Assembly: GCA_964035575.1 (NCBI GenBank)
Contig: OZ037902.1
Coordinates: 620,001-684,000, forward strand
DNA length: 64,000 bases
DNA from: Rhynchopus sp. YZ270_cl-10
Taxonomy: Eukaryota > Euglenozoa > Diplonemea > Diplonemida > Diplonemidae
Direction of reading: 5' to 3'
The translations under genes were made by a program, and so were the position numbers. This document shows, one piece after another, positions 52,825-63,640 of the stretch. How positions within the stretch are numbered: position 1 is the stretch's first letter; every line of letters starts with the position of its first letter. The notes beneath the pieces were generated by a model. That model did not search any database and had not been told where the DNA came from. It saw nothing but the letters and a program-made list of their open reading frames with translations.

Positions 52825-54126
52825 GTACAGTACAGTACAGTACAGTACAGTACAGTACAGTACAGTACAGTACAGTACAGTACAGTACAGTACAGTACAG
52901 TACAGTACAGTACAGTACAGTACAGTACAGTACAGTACAGTACAGTACAGTACAGTACAGTACAGTACAGTACAGTACAGTACAGTACAGTACAGTACAG
53001 TACAGTACAGTACAGTACAGTACAGTACAGTACAGTACAGTACAGTACAGTACAGTACAGTACAGTACAGTACAGTACAGTACAGTACAGTACAGTACAG
53101 TACAGTACAGTACAGTACAGTACAGTACAGTACAGTACAGTACAGTACAGTACAGTACAGTACAGTACAGTACAGTACAGTACAGTACAGTACAGTACAG
53201 TACAGTACAGTACAGTACAGTACAGTACAGTACAGTACAGTACAGTACAGTACAGTACAGTACAGTACAGTACAGTACAGTACAGTACAGTACAGTACAG
53301 TACAGTACAGTACAGTACAGTACAGTACAGTACAGTACAGTACAGTACAGTACAGTACAGTACAGTACAGTACAGTACAGTACAGTACAGTACAGTACAG
53401 TACAGTACAGTACAGTACAGTACAGTACAGTACAGTACAGTACAGTACAGTACAGTACAGTACAGTACAGTACAGTACAGTACAGTACAGTACAGTACAG
53501 TACAGTACAGTACAGTACAGTACAGTACAGTACAGTACAGTACAGTACAGTACAGTACAGTACAGTACAGTACAGTACAGTACAGTACAGTACAGTACAG
53601 TACAGTACAGTACAGTACAGTACAGTACAGTACAGTACAGTACAGTACAGTACAGTACAGTACAGTACAGTACAGTACAGTACAGTACAGTACAGTACAG
53701 TACAGTACAGTACAGTACAGTACAGTACAGTACAGTACAGTACAGTACAGTACAGTACAGTACAGTACAGTACAGTACAGTACAGTACAGTACAGTACAG
53801 TACAGTACAGTACAGTACAGTACAGTACAGTACAGTACAGTACAGTACAGTACAGTACAGTACAGTACAGTACAGTACAGTACAGTACAGTACAGTACAG
53901 TACAGTACAGTACAGTACAGTACAGTACAGTACAGTACAGTACAGTACAGTACAGTACAGTACAGTACAGTACAGTACAGTACAGTACAGTACAGTACAG
54001 TACAGTACAGTACAGTACAGTACAGTACAGTACAGTACAGTACAGTACAGTACAGTACAGTACAGTACAGTACAGTACAGTACAGTACAGTACAGTACAG
54101 TACAGTACAGTACAGTACAGTACAGT
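52825..54126. repeat. Microsatellite (ACAGT)n, 1.3 kb
   Basis: About 260 uninterrupted identical 5-bp units, the longest array in the window. The right flank is the same as that of the 20.1-20.7 kb array; the left flank is unrelated. Confidence 0.97.
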
Positions 54127-54362
54127 CTGTAGGGGTTGAAAAAAAAATTTCCCCGAGAAAACCACTTTTTTGGGATAATTCAGCGCATTAGAAAATTTTG
54201 CGACCCCGCTCGGTTAGAACCGCGACTCTGTGTGACCCTTACCACCGTGAGAGTAAACACCAAAAAACGGGAAAAATAAAAATAAAAAGGGGTACCCCCT
54301 CCAGATTCCCCGTGGTTCGCCCGTATGTCTCCCGCGGTTGTACCGCGTACAACGGTTCACAC
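54127..54362. repeat. Duplicate of the (ACAGT)n right flank at 20659-20893
   Basis: It is nearly identical over about 235 bp, with single-base differences only, so the two arrays share a recent origin. Confidence 0.85.
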
Positions 54363-54454
54363 CAAAGACTTTTGACAAAATTTTATTTTCTAGGAGGCTG
54401 GTGCTGATTAACCTTTACATATATCATCCAAAATCTGCCCAGCCGTATACATGG

Positions 54455-54745
54455 ATTACAAAAGATCTTAATTAAGATATGAGCGAAAAACACCGTTTTT
54501 TTAAGATCTTAGTGTTTTCTTAAAATTAAGTAAGATCTTAGTGTTTTGTGTTGAATATCTTAGTTTTTTTTTGTTAAGATCTTAGTTTCCACCAAAAAAA
54601 ACTAAAATCTTAAAAACAAAACTAAGATCTTAAAAATAAAGTGGCTACGATCTTAGAAAAAAAAACTAAGATCTTAGTTTTTTGGTGTTTTTTTCCACTA
54701 AGATCTTAGTGGAAAAAAAAAACTAAGAAGATATCAAAACCCCGC
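54455..54745. repeat. AAGATCTT palindrome cluster
   Basis: More than ten AAGATCTTAG/CTAAGATCTT motifs lie in under 300 bp, separated by A/T runs, near one end of the TTAA element. Sub-terminal arrays of short motifs are typical transposase-binding regions, which is one possible meaning. Confidence 0.8.
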
Positions 54746-55904
54746 TCAAAAAAAATTTCCTCTTACTAAGATCTTTTGTTTTCCATGCGTATAGAAAAGC
54801 CCGATTTTGGTCTGGTTTTTAAGTGATCCATTTTTCGCTAAAAAAATTGTCCGACCCCGGAATTTTTTCAGATTGCCCCGGAAATTCATATAAGCGCGTT
54901 TTCGGAGGGAAAAATTGCACCCTCGGTGTCGCAAACGCTTGCGGGCGTGCCCGCAATCATCCTCGGAATTATTAGCTCAAATTTTTTTTTCGATTTTTAT
55001 TTATTTTGAAAGATCGGGTGTAAAATCGTTCAATTCCGGGGTCGGACAATTTTTTTTGTGCACCTGTGGTTTTCTGAAGAAAAATCGTGAGGGGGGTGGT
55101 TTTCAGTAGGTTCCTTAAGGGTTTCCCTTACCACACCCATTTCCTTAAGGATTTCCCGGGTTTTCCTTCTAATGCCCGAGATGTTTCACCATGAGGTAAC
55201 TTCAAGAAAGTTTTCGATTTTTTCTTCTTTGGAATGAGGGTTCACAATATCATTCAAATAACGCCGGTTTCGTCTCGCAGAAAATTTTTCGCTGTCACTA
55301 GTATTTGTGCGGGAAGTTGGCCCGTTTTGCTAAGGAATTTGCCTGTATTAGTACCTAATAGGCATGGTCTGGTTTTTATGTAACTTCAACTCCACTAAAG
55401 TTTTCGATTTTTATTTTATTTTATTGGGCGGAGTCCGGAAATTCATATAGGCTAATTTTTTTGGGGGTTTGTTGACACTTTATTTCTTGAGTCACCGATA
55501 AGAAAACGAGAAAAAACTGACACAGCCATTTCAGAAAAAAGATTTTTTTTTATTTTTTTGAGATTTTTATTTCTTTTGAAAGCGCGGTTTCGAAACGTTC
55601 AATTCCGGTGTCGGCAGGGGTCCTAAGAGTGGTAACTTTTACCACTTCTGAAGTGACCTTTTTTATTTTTTTCAAATCCGAAGGTCACTTCGAAGTGACC
55701 TTCGAAAAGTGCCCTAAAAAGTGACCTTTTTTATTTTTAAAATCCGGTGTCACGAAGTTACCTCGGATACTTAACATACACCGGGAACACGTTGGAGCTT
55801 GTTCTTTGCGAATCTTATTTGAGCATGCTTCGGGATTTTTCTTCTTTTTGCCAAGATCAGTGGTCTGCAGGGCTGCGGGTGCCACAATGTACAATTTTAG
55901 CGCA

Positions 55905-56000
55905 ATTTTTTGAAATGTTGCGTACCGTGGCTTCGCCAGGAACTTTTGGGTGTTATGACCGCCTTTCTTTTTATCAATGTACTGAGGTTACTGATAAGAA
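55905..56000 (+). repeat. Dispersed repeat D1, partial plus-strand copy
   Basis: GCGCAA..TTTGAAATGTTGCG, then TACCGTGGCTTCGCCAGGAA, then GTACTGAGGTTACTGATAA. Only the right half of D1 is present. Confidence 0.7.
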
Positions 56001-56539
56001 GGCTGACACCCACTACGGCTTGCACCAGTGGCTACAAAGCTGCCAAAGCTGCACTGAGGAGGGGAGGCTTTCCCGCAGAGAAAGGGTTGAGAAAAAACAT
56101 CTGGCATCTGTGTTGTGTTGTTCGTGGTAAGAAACAAAACTGTGACACCAAACCGCGAGACCCCGAAATTGCCTGACGAAAAAAATCTTATCTAGTACCC
56201 CGTCCCTATGATACGGCGATAACCAACGTCCAGTGTATGTCCGAGGAATTTGCACTTTTTTAAACTTCACTTTTGTTGTTGCCTACCGCCTCTGAGGGGG
56301 GAAAGTTTTTTTTTTTCCCTCCCCAAAAACGAGAAGTGACCTTGAAGTTACCATTTTTAATTTTTTTGAGAACAGCGTTAGGACCCCTGGGTGTCGGACG
56401 ATAAAAAATATGCATCTCACATCTCTGAGTGGAAAATTTGGAAAAGTATACGGCTAGCGAGATTTTGGATGATATGTAAAGGTGGTGGCTAATAGGTTAA
56501 GACGGGTGAAAAAAAACGGTGAAAATTAGTTATTTATCT

Positions 56540-56725
56540 GATGACAAAAAGTGCACTTTATTTCACCCGAGGGTGGTGTGCTTCAGAGTTGCCGATTTTA
56601 GTACACGAGCGCAGCGAGTGTACTAAAATGGTTCATGGTAACGAGCGCAGCGAGTTGCCATGGAGCATGCAACTCTGAAGCACACCACCCGAGGTGAATG
56701 AAGTGCGCTTTTTGAATCAGATACG
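56540..56725. repeat. Long nested palindrome with paired GA-GNA-GA hairpins
   Basis: The outer arms, 22 bp and perfect, are 56571-56592 and 56669-56690 (they contain GGTGGTGTGCTTCAGAGTTG and its complement). Inside are two hairpins: ATTTTAGTACAC (56595-56606) and GTGTACTAAAAT (56618-56629) around GAGCGCAGCGA; and CATGGTAAC/GTTGCCATG around the same GAGCGCAGCGA (56643-56653). The pairing continues outward to about 56545 and 56722, again past a GA/GA step. Confidence 0.85.
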
Positions 56726-56729
56726 ATCT

Positions 56730-57585
56730 TTTATCTAACGGGGAAATAAACGAGTTTAATTTTGCGGATTACCTATAAAAGTGAGTATATAATATGCCCT
56801 TTTTGTTACGAAATACTATGTTTGGCAGGGGTATGAGGTGTTTTGAGGTACCCGTGAGTATTTGGGTGCCTAATTAAAAGCAAGAAAAAAGATCGCAGTA
56901 CGCAATCCACCGAAGAACCTTACTGAGATGCAGGACTTCCTCACAAGCCAGTACGTGTCGTTTTTGAGGCCGTGTCACACGAAGCGGACCAGGTCACTCG
57001 GTGTGAAGGCTAAGGCCTGCTTCTGTTGCTCATTTTTCGACATCGTCTTCAATGAGAGGTCAACCTGGGATACGCCTGGTCTCAATTTCCAGGTACTTGT
57101 GTACATGCTGTGAGTAGTCCAGCATGTGCTGGTTGCCAGGTTTCGCACAGTGCGAAGATGATAAAAGTAGACAGCGAAATGTTCTTCGCCCAAGCTGGAG
57201 GGCTTACGGAGGTTTGAAAGCCGCAAGAACTCGTCCCATTTCTTCTTGTACACCTCCTTGCTTCTCATACCCGCTGAGACTTGGTATCCGTAAGTGTCAT
57301 GTATCCTGTCCTTCCTCGTTTTTGGCAGTGTTTGAGTGTGTTTAAGGGGAGTGATGAAAAAGTGCTTTTTTTCACTGAGTGATACTTTTTTTCACTCGCC
57401 CACGCATTTTAGGTTCAAATTGAGTGACAAAAAGGGCATATTATATCACTCATTTTTGTGAGTAATCCGCAAAATTACACGAGTTTTATTTCACTGAGTT
57501 AGATAAAAGAATTTTATTTTCACACCACTCCACGTACTTTTGGGTGGGCGAGGAAAATAAAGCTTCACACGCGTGGATAAAAAAA
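56730..57585. other. Non-coding stretch
   Basis: No exon was recognised. Near 57345-57500 there are imperfect CACTGAGTGA-type inverted repeats similar to the palindrome flanks at 56.55 kb. Confidence 0.4.
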
Positions 57586-57589
57586 AAAA

Positions 57590-59830
57590 AAGAGAAAAGT
57601 TCGATTTCGGCCTCGAAAATACCCGTGACACCGATTTGTCACGGTACTTTGTCACGGAATTTTTTTGAAAGATTCGATTTCGTGACAAAAAAAGTTCGAT
57701 TTCGTGACAAGCCGATTTTTTCATTGACACACAAAATTCAATTTAGTGACAAATGACTTTTTTCATTGACAAAAAAAAATTCGATTTCGTGACAAATCCA
57801 TTTTTTCATTGACAAAAAAATGTCATTGAAAAAAATGGATTTTGTCAAGGAAAAAGTCGTGACAGCCAACCCGCCAGTCACTGAAAAGTGACCAGACAGC
57901 CACTTGACAAACACAAAAGAGGCCATTCTTGAGCTGTCTAGAAACCTAAGGGCAGAGACTGAAGACACAAGGTATGATAACTTTATGATTATGCAAGACT
58001 TAGTATATCGCGAACACGGTCAGGCTTGCACGCCTCTGGCCAGAGGCCAGCCCCACTAAATGATATGCAGCAGACACTCATTGCAGATTTCATTTTCATT
58101 CGGTAAAAAATTAATGGGTGCGCAAGTTTCTATACCTAATACCCCAACCCTCACCCATACATTCCATTACACACACCAAAACAGATCGAATCCACCAGCG
58201 CATGCGACGGAAGCAGATTCAGATTGTGGTTTGATAAGCAGAGTTCGGTTATTATGGTGGTGGAAAGGGGGGTGGGAACACTTTGTCAGTCACTGCTATA
58301 GCCATTAACCAGGGAGCATAGCTAGTGCAAGAAATTCGACTTTGGAAACCTTCCGGAAAGTCTGTCCTCTGCTTCCGGAGGACTAGACACAAGAAAATAT
58401 TGTTTGTTCCCCCAGAAAACCAGTGCACAATTCACACTCCTTGTGGGTGGTCTTGTTGCCTTTTCGTCATAGTAATTTTGGCCCAGGCATGCTCTCGAAG
58501 CATGACAATTTAGTGTGTATGGGGCAGGGTGTTGTTTTGTTCTGAATTCTCTTTGTTATAACATCTAAGTCAATCGCGGGTGGTGGTTTGTGTAGCGTGA
58601 GGCACTCTTTTTAGCAAACTTCCTGCGGCTGCTAAAGTGTTATTTCTTCGGATTTAACAACGTACAGCGTAACATAGTGGTTTAGCCTGGTCGACACAAC
58701 CTTTGATAGATACGGGATAACCAACCCCCTTCGACCCCTTGTGGGTTCACTGAACAAGCCCTAGTGGTAGTTAAACGCGATTGACATTTACATTTCCTAG
58801 AGATGAAAGAACAAGATAACACTTCTGTACCCGCGCATCAAAATTGTGGAAAACTTTGCACCCCAAACACCCTCAACAACGCCCGCCAAAAGGCGCCCCT
58901 TGTTGCTGGGAGTTGGTTCTCATGTTTGATACACTGCACAGCAGGCATTCCTCTGAGTCCAACGCATGTTTGGCCTGTCTGCGGCGTTGTACTTAAGGTG
59001 CACGAAGACAGGGTCTGGTGGTAAATTTTGCGTAGTACTGCGACGTGGTACTACGTGGGTCTGGGAACCTGGTACCTGGGTACAGGATATTTGTTGTAAA
59101 GACATCTTCCACCATGCATTGAGGAGGGTAAGACAGTGTTCGCAGTTTCTACCTGATAGCATTACACATTTAACTTCTCCACGGGGGTCTTGGGCCGTTC
59201 ATTCGGTTATACCTTGACTACCGGAAGATATTCTTGAGGCCTTTTTGGTCTCTAGAATATCCGGTCTTCCCGAACGGAGGCACACTTTGTGTGTTACTAC
59301 GACCTGGCAATTTCCAGCAGTAGGTTAAGTAATCTTTCTTGTAAATTGTTGGATCATTATCTCCTCAGTGCATGCATGCCCCACGTGACTGGACACTTTT
59401 GTGTTTGTCATGTGGAGCTGTGGTTGCTCTTTCACGACTTTTATCCTTGTATCCAGTGTACCCAGTACCCAGTGCCCTGTCACGACTTTTTCCGTGACAA
59501 AAAGTTTGGTTTCCTTGACAAAATCCATTTCTGTCACGACTTTTTCCGTGACAAAAAGTTCGGTTTCCTTGACAAAATCCATTTTTTCATTGACATTTTT
59601 TTGTCACTGAATTTTTGGATTTGTCACGAAATCGAATTTTTTTTTGTCAATGAAAAAATCGGTTTGTCACGAAATCGAATTTTGTGTGTCAATGAAAAAA
59701 TTGGTTTGTCACGAAATCGATTTTTTTTTGTCACGAAATCGAATCTTTCAAAAAAATTCCGTGACAAAATTCCGTGACAAATCGGTGTCACGGTAATTTT
59801 CGAGGCCGAAATCGAACTTTTCTCAAAAAA
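57590..59830. repeat. Large inverted-repeat (fold-back) element, arms about 300 bp
   Basis: The left arm (57590-57880) begins AAAAGTTCGATTTCGGCCTC; the right arm (59485-59825) ends with the inverse, GAGGCCGAAATCGAACTTTT. Both arms are made of short variants of TTGTCACGAAATCGA and TCAATGAAAAAAT in matching inverted order. The 1.6-kb middle includes the repeat shared with 36.9 kb. No transposase frame is visible. Confidence 0.65.
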
Positions 59831-59869
59831 AAAAAACTGCCGGACGAAGTTCATCCAGGGAGTGGGAAA

Positions 59870-60130
59870 AATGGGTGGGGAGAGTGCCCGGGGTACATTG
59901 AAAAGTGGACGAGGTGGGGTGCGGCCCCGCAGGGGACGCACTCCACCTCGATGGTCAGGCCCCAGCCTAACCATCGACCCATCAACCCATGTTTTTGGCC
60001 TTTTTTTTTTTTTTCCCCATCGACCCATCAACCCATCGACCCGGGTACCCGGGGTACCGGGTTGACCCAGGGTATTTTTTTGGGATACCATCAACCCGGT
60101 AGGGGGTGATAGTAGGGAATTTTTTGAGAT
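59870..60130. repeat. GGGTCGAT-rich repeat
   Basis: CCATCGACCCATCAACCCAT and CGACCCGGGTACCCGGGGTA are variants of a CGACCCAT unit; a related stretch is at 36035-36110 next to a D1 copy. The open frames across it are repeat artefacts. Confidence 0.6.
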
Positions 60131-60139
60131 ACCATCGAG

Positions 60140-61200
60140 CCGGACTCAATTGGTCAAACGTCGAAGGAAAAGGAAGCATGCAGTATGGCGAAAGGAAAAA
60201 AGTAGCGTACCGTGCGCCTGCGGCGCAAGTTTGCATCACACCCTTCCCATGACATAATTTGTCAGTAAAAATGTCCAAGTTTAAGCGCAATTTTTTGAAA
60301 TGTTGCGTACCGTGGCTTCGCCTGCAACCTTTGGGTGACATGTCGCATTTCTTTTGTAAAAAACTGAGGTTACTGATAATTCGTGCACCATGTGTGCCTG
60401 GTGCAAATATCAATGAAGTGCCGAACTCCGCCGTTGGATCACCGAGGAACTCTCACATTCCGCCGGAGGCCCCCAACTTGAGATGGGGTGGGCTCGACCG
60501 AGTTTTGATCTTCTTCTTGTGACTAGCTTGTCAGCGGAGAAAGCTCGGGAAGCACTAGTAAAAATCACTTTTATCTCTCTCTTGGTGTTACCGATCTGCT
60601 GTCGGGGACATGTCAACGACCAGGCCTGACGCTAACTTTTGGGTTTTTGGGAAATCGTGGGATGATGGTCGAATATGGGGGGGGGGACAGAGATTTTTTT
60701 GTGGGGGGGTGGGGGGGGGGGGTTCGACCCCCCTTGGGGGGTTTTTCAGACGTGTCCAGGGGGGGTGGAGAAAAAAAAAATCCGGGGGCCGAAAAATTTA
60801 CAGGGGGGGTGGCCCGGCATGCACCCACACTCGCCATGGGGCCATATTCAGCCTCGTGCCTCGTGAACAAAGTGCAGCCAGAACGCGACTCAATTAGTCA
60901 AGCGCCGAAGGAAAAGGAAGCAAGCAGCATGGCGAAAGACAAAAAGTAGCGTACCGTGCGCCTGCGGCGCAAGCTTGCAACCCACCCTTCCCATGACATA
61001 GTTTGGCGGTTAAAATGTGCAAATTTAAGCGCAAATTTTTGAAATGTTGCGTACCGTGGCTTCGCCAGGAACCTATGGGTGCCATGACCGCCGTTTCTTT
61101 TGTAAATGTACTGAGGTTACTGATAATTCGTGTGCCCCGTCTGCCTGGTGTAAATATCAGTGAAGTGCCGAACTCCGCAGTTGGACAACCACGGAATTCT
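60140..61200 (+). repeat. Dispersed repeat D1, two plus-strand copies
   Basis: Copies are at about 60160-60440 and 60895-61170. The second is the fullest: GTAGCGTACCGTGCGCCTGC, GGCGCAAGCTTGCAACCCAC, then TTGCGTACCGTGGCTTCGCC and the GTACTGAGGTTACTGATAAT tail. Near 61240 a perfect GGGCGCGC-GCA-GCGCGCCC hairpin follows. Confidence 0.8.
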
Positions 61201-61689
61201 CACATTCCGCCGGAGGCCCCCAACTTGAGCTAAGGTGGGGACCCGGGCGCGCGCAGCGCGCCCGGGCTCGGCTGACAAATTTTCGACCCCCCTTGAGGCC
61301 TGAAAAACCGGATCGAAAAATAAACTCTGGGGGGGGGAGCTAAAAAAAAATTTTCCCGCGCCTGTTTTTTTGACCTCACGCAACACTCCACACCATTGAC
61401 AAAAACACACGATTTTTATTTTTTGAAAACTTGGTCAGACCCGCCGCCAGGATTTTGGGTTTGAAAAAGTTCTGTTGATGGTCCGAAAAATATTTTTTAC
61501 GCTTCGCGCGAAAACCCCTGCAAAGCTCCTTCTCGTGAGAGACGCATGTTCCCCAAGCCCGGTCAGAGTTCCTCCGAATCAGCGACATTTGCTCTTTCCC
61601 TGTGCATTGTACTCTTCGGTGGCCAGTACAGGTGGCCGTCCAGAATCCGCATTGGGTGTCAGCCTTCTTATCGGTAAAGCAGCGGTCAT

Positions 61690-61805
61690 GGCACCCAAAG
61701 GTTCCTGGCGAAGCCACGGTACGCAACATTTCTAAAAAATGTTCCCATAAAATGGAACTGCGTTGGTGGGATACATGCTTGCGCCGCAGGCGCACGGTAC
61801 GCAAC
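61690..61805 (-). repeat. Dispersed repeat D1, minus-strand copy abutting the 8-bp array
   Basis: CTGGCGAAGCCACGGTACGC and TTGCGCCGCAGGCGCACGG occur in the minus orientation, with a shortened middle. The 8-bp array begins directly after it. Confidence 0.75.
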
Positions 61806-61811
61806 TTTTTC

Positions 61812-62140
61812 CCATCATGCCATCATGCCATCATGCCATCATGCCATCATGCCATCATGCCATCATGCCATCATGCCATCATGCCATCATGCCATCATGC
61901 CATCATGCCATCATGCCATCATGCCATCATGCCATCATGCCATCATGCCATCATGCCATCATGCCATCATGCCATCATGCCATCATGCCATCATGCCATC
62001 ATGCCATCATGCCATCATGCCATCATGCCATCATGCCATCATGCCATCATGCCATCATGCCATCATGCCATCATGCCATCATGCCATCATGCCATCATGC
62101 CATCATGCCATCATGCCATCATGCCATCATGCCATCATGC
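61812..62140. repeat. Microsatellite, 8-bp unit (ATCATGCC)n
   Basis: About 41 near-perfect copies. Degenerate TGATGG/GGATGATGG pieces continue to about 62365. The long frames reading PSCHHAIM are artefacts. Confidence 0.95.
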
Positions 62141-62149
62141 ACCCCCCGT

Positions 62150-63190
62150 GGCATGATGGTGGCATGATGAAGGGGAAAAAAAAATCGCCCAAAAACGTGG
62201 GATGATGGCATGATGGTTAGCAAAAGGCCTGCTAACAACGCAGAAACAATTTTTTTTTTTGGAGAAAAAAATGGGTGTTTTTGTGGTGGGTTGATGGTGG
62301 GATGATGGTTTATGGTCGGGGGGGGAAAGCCATTTTCCGTGGGTTGATGGATGATGGTTAGCGTCAGGCCTGGTCAACGACATGTCAATATAGGGGGGGG
62401 TGTGTCATTTTCCCCTGTAAATCTTGTGTCAAGGACATGTCAAGGACCTGTCAATATGGGCCCATCTCTCTCTCTTTTTTTTTTTCAAATGGGTCGATGG
62501 TTTTGGCTGAGGCCTGTGGCCTGTGTCCACGCTTTGTTTTCGAGTATCTCGTAACGTGAGTTTCTCACCTGTTGTGTCTCACGAAAGACCGCGAGGCGAG
62601 ACAACTCCGCCGGAGGCCCCCGACCCGGCGCACGAAGCGCGACGGGCTCGACCTGTATTGTGTTAAGCACTAGTAAAAAAAAAAATTTTTGGGGGGAAAA
62701 AAAACTCGTCCGCCCCCTTCGAAAACACCGGAAGAACGCGGAAAGCCTGCAGTACACATAAAAAAAAAGCACACACATTTCCAGAAGCCATCTTATTGTT
62801 ACGACGTTATTTGAAAAGGAAAAGGTAGAACACAGTTTGGACGATGGTCAAACTTGAGGTCCCAGGGGTGCGTAGTGTCCGTGGGCGTCGTCGGCGTGTC
62901 CAGCACCTTGTCCACCACAGTGACAGCGTCCAACAGTAGCGCTTGTACCGCACAGTACCTACAGTACACAGTGTTCAACTTTTACAAGGCGGGAAAAAAA
63001 ATTTTTGGGGGCTGATTCGCACTTTTTCAGCACTTTTCCACACTTTTTGCTCCTCCCCTTTCAGCCACACCATAAGTGCTCGATTTCACAACCACTTGCA
63101 TTTGTGACTACAATCTACAACCCTGTTTTATGAAGAGTATTTGAAGTAATGAGGAGTGAGACTCTCCTTGCACATTGGACACTCCCACGC
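62150..63190. other. Repeat mosaic 5' of the second NTPase fragment
   Basis: Pieces of the 47.17-47.39 kb segment (62750-62830 and 63107-63186) flank a stretch containing the right half of the MITE-1 copy. No gene was recognised. Confidence 0.5.
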
Positions 63191-63194
63191 AACA

Positions 63195-63640
63195 CCGCTT
63201 CAACATCCTTCGCCCCAGTTATGGAGATGCTCAGGTTCTTCCCCTGGCTGCAACCCCGCCATCCGAAGAATGCCCTGCTTCATCTCTGTTGATGCTTTCT
63301 CTCGGTGCAGTCGCAACGGACCCAGTCGTGAGGTCAGCTGACACAACCCCGCCTCGTTGAACAGCACACCCGTCACCTTTGCTGCACTTCGGGGTAAGTT
63401 CCCATGCGAAGAGGAGAAGATCACCGGAAAACACGTTATGCTGTTCCCCTGAAGGTGCGTGATGATAGGCTGTTCCATCGCAGCCTTCGCGATGGCCTCG
63501 TAGCCCCCGCTGATCCACTTGTTTGGGCTGAACTTCACTTGTGCTGCCGCAACGTACTTCAGTTTGTTGTCGACGAAGAAAGGTACTCGATGGCAGGCTC
63601 ATTCGACTGCTTAGATACAACGATATAACCGAGGTTCAAG
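63195..63640 (-). pseudogene. Truncated second copy of the NTPase exon 2 (C-terminal part)
   Basis: About 112 C-terminal residues (VKFSPNKWISGGYEAIAKAA ... NWGEGC) are 95% or more identical to the full gene. Upstream of this, a deletion in GGTGTCGGGTACTTGATGG breaks the frame, and all homology stops near 63640, so the P-loop and everything N-terminal is missing. Confidence 0.8.

Larger units (their letters stand above)
54408..56500. mobile_element. TTAA-flanked inverted-repeat element (about 2.1 kb), non-autonomous
   Basis: TTAA occurs at 54408-54411 and 56497-56500. The ends share CCTTTACATATATCATCC on the left and, inverted, CCTTTACATATCATCCAAAA on the right, plus GCCGTATAC. The right end has an extra TGGTGGCTAATAGG before TTAA that also appears as a solo end at 50276. 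TTAA targets fit piggyBac-type elements. The interior carries the AAGATCTT cluster and a D1 fragment. No transposase was seen. Confidence 0.55.

Noticed and set aside
52729-54165. 463- and 478-codon frames in the 1.3-kb (ACAGT)n array
   Set aside because: Repeat artefact of YSTVQ/YCTVL; both strands are open over the same bases.
61602-62205. Frames reading PSCHHAIM repeats
   Set aside because: Translation of the (ATCATGCC)n array in all three frames.
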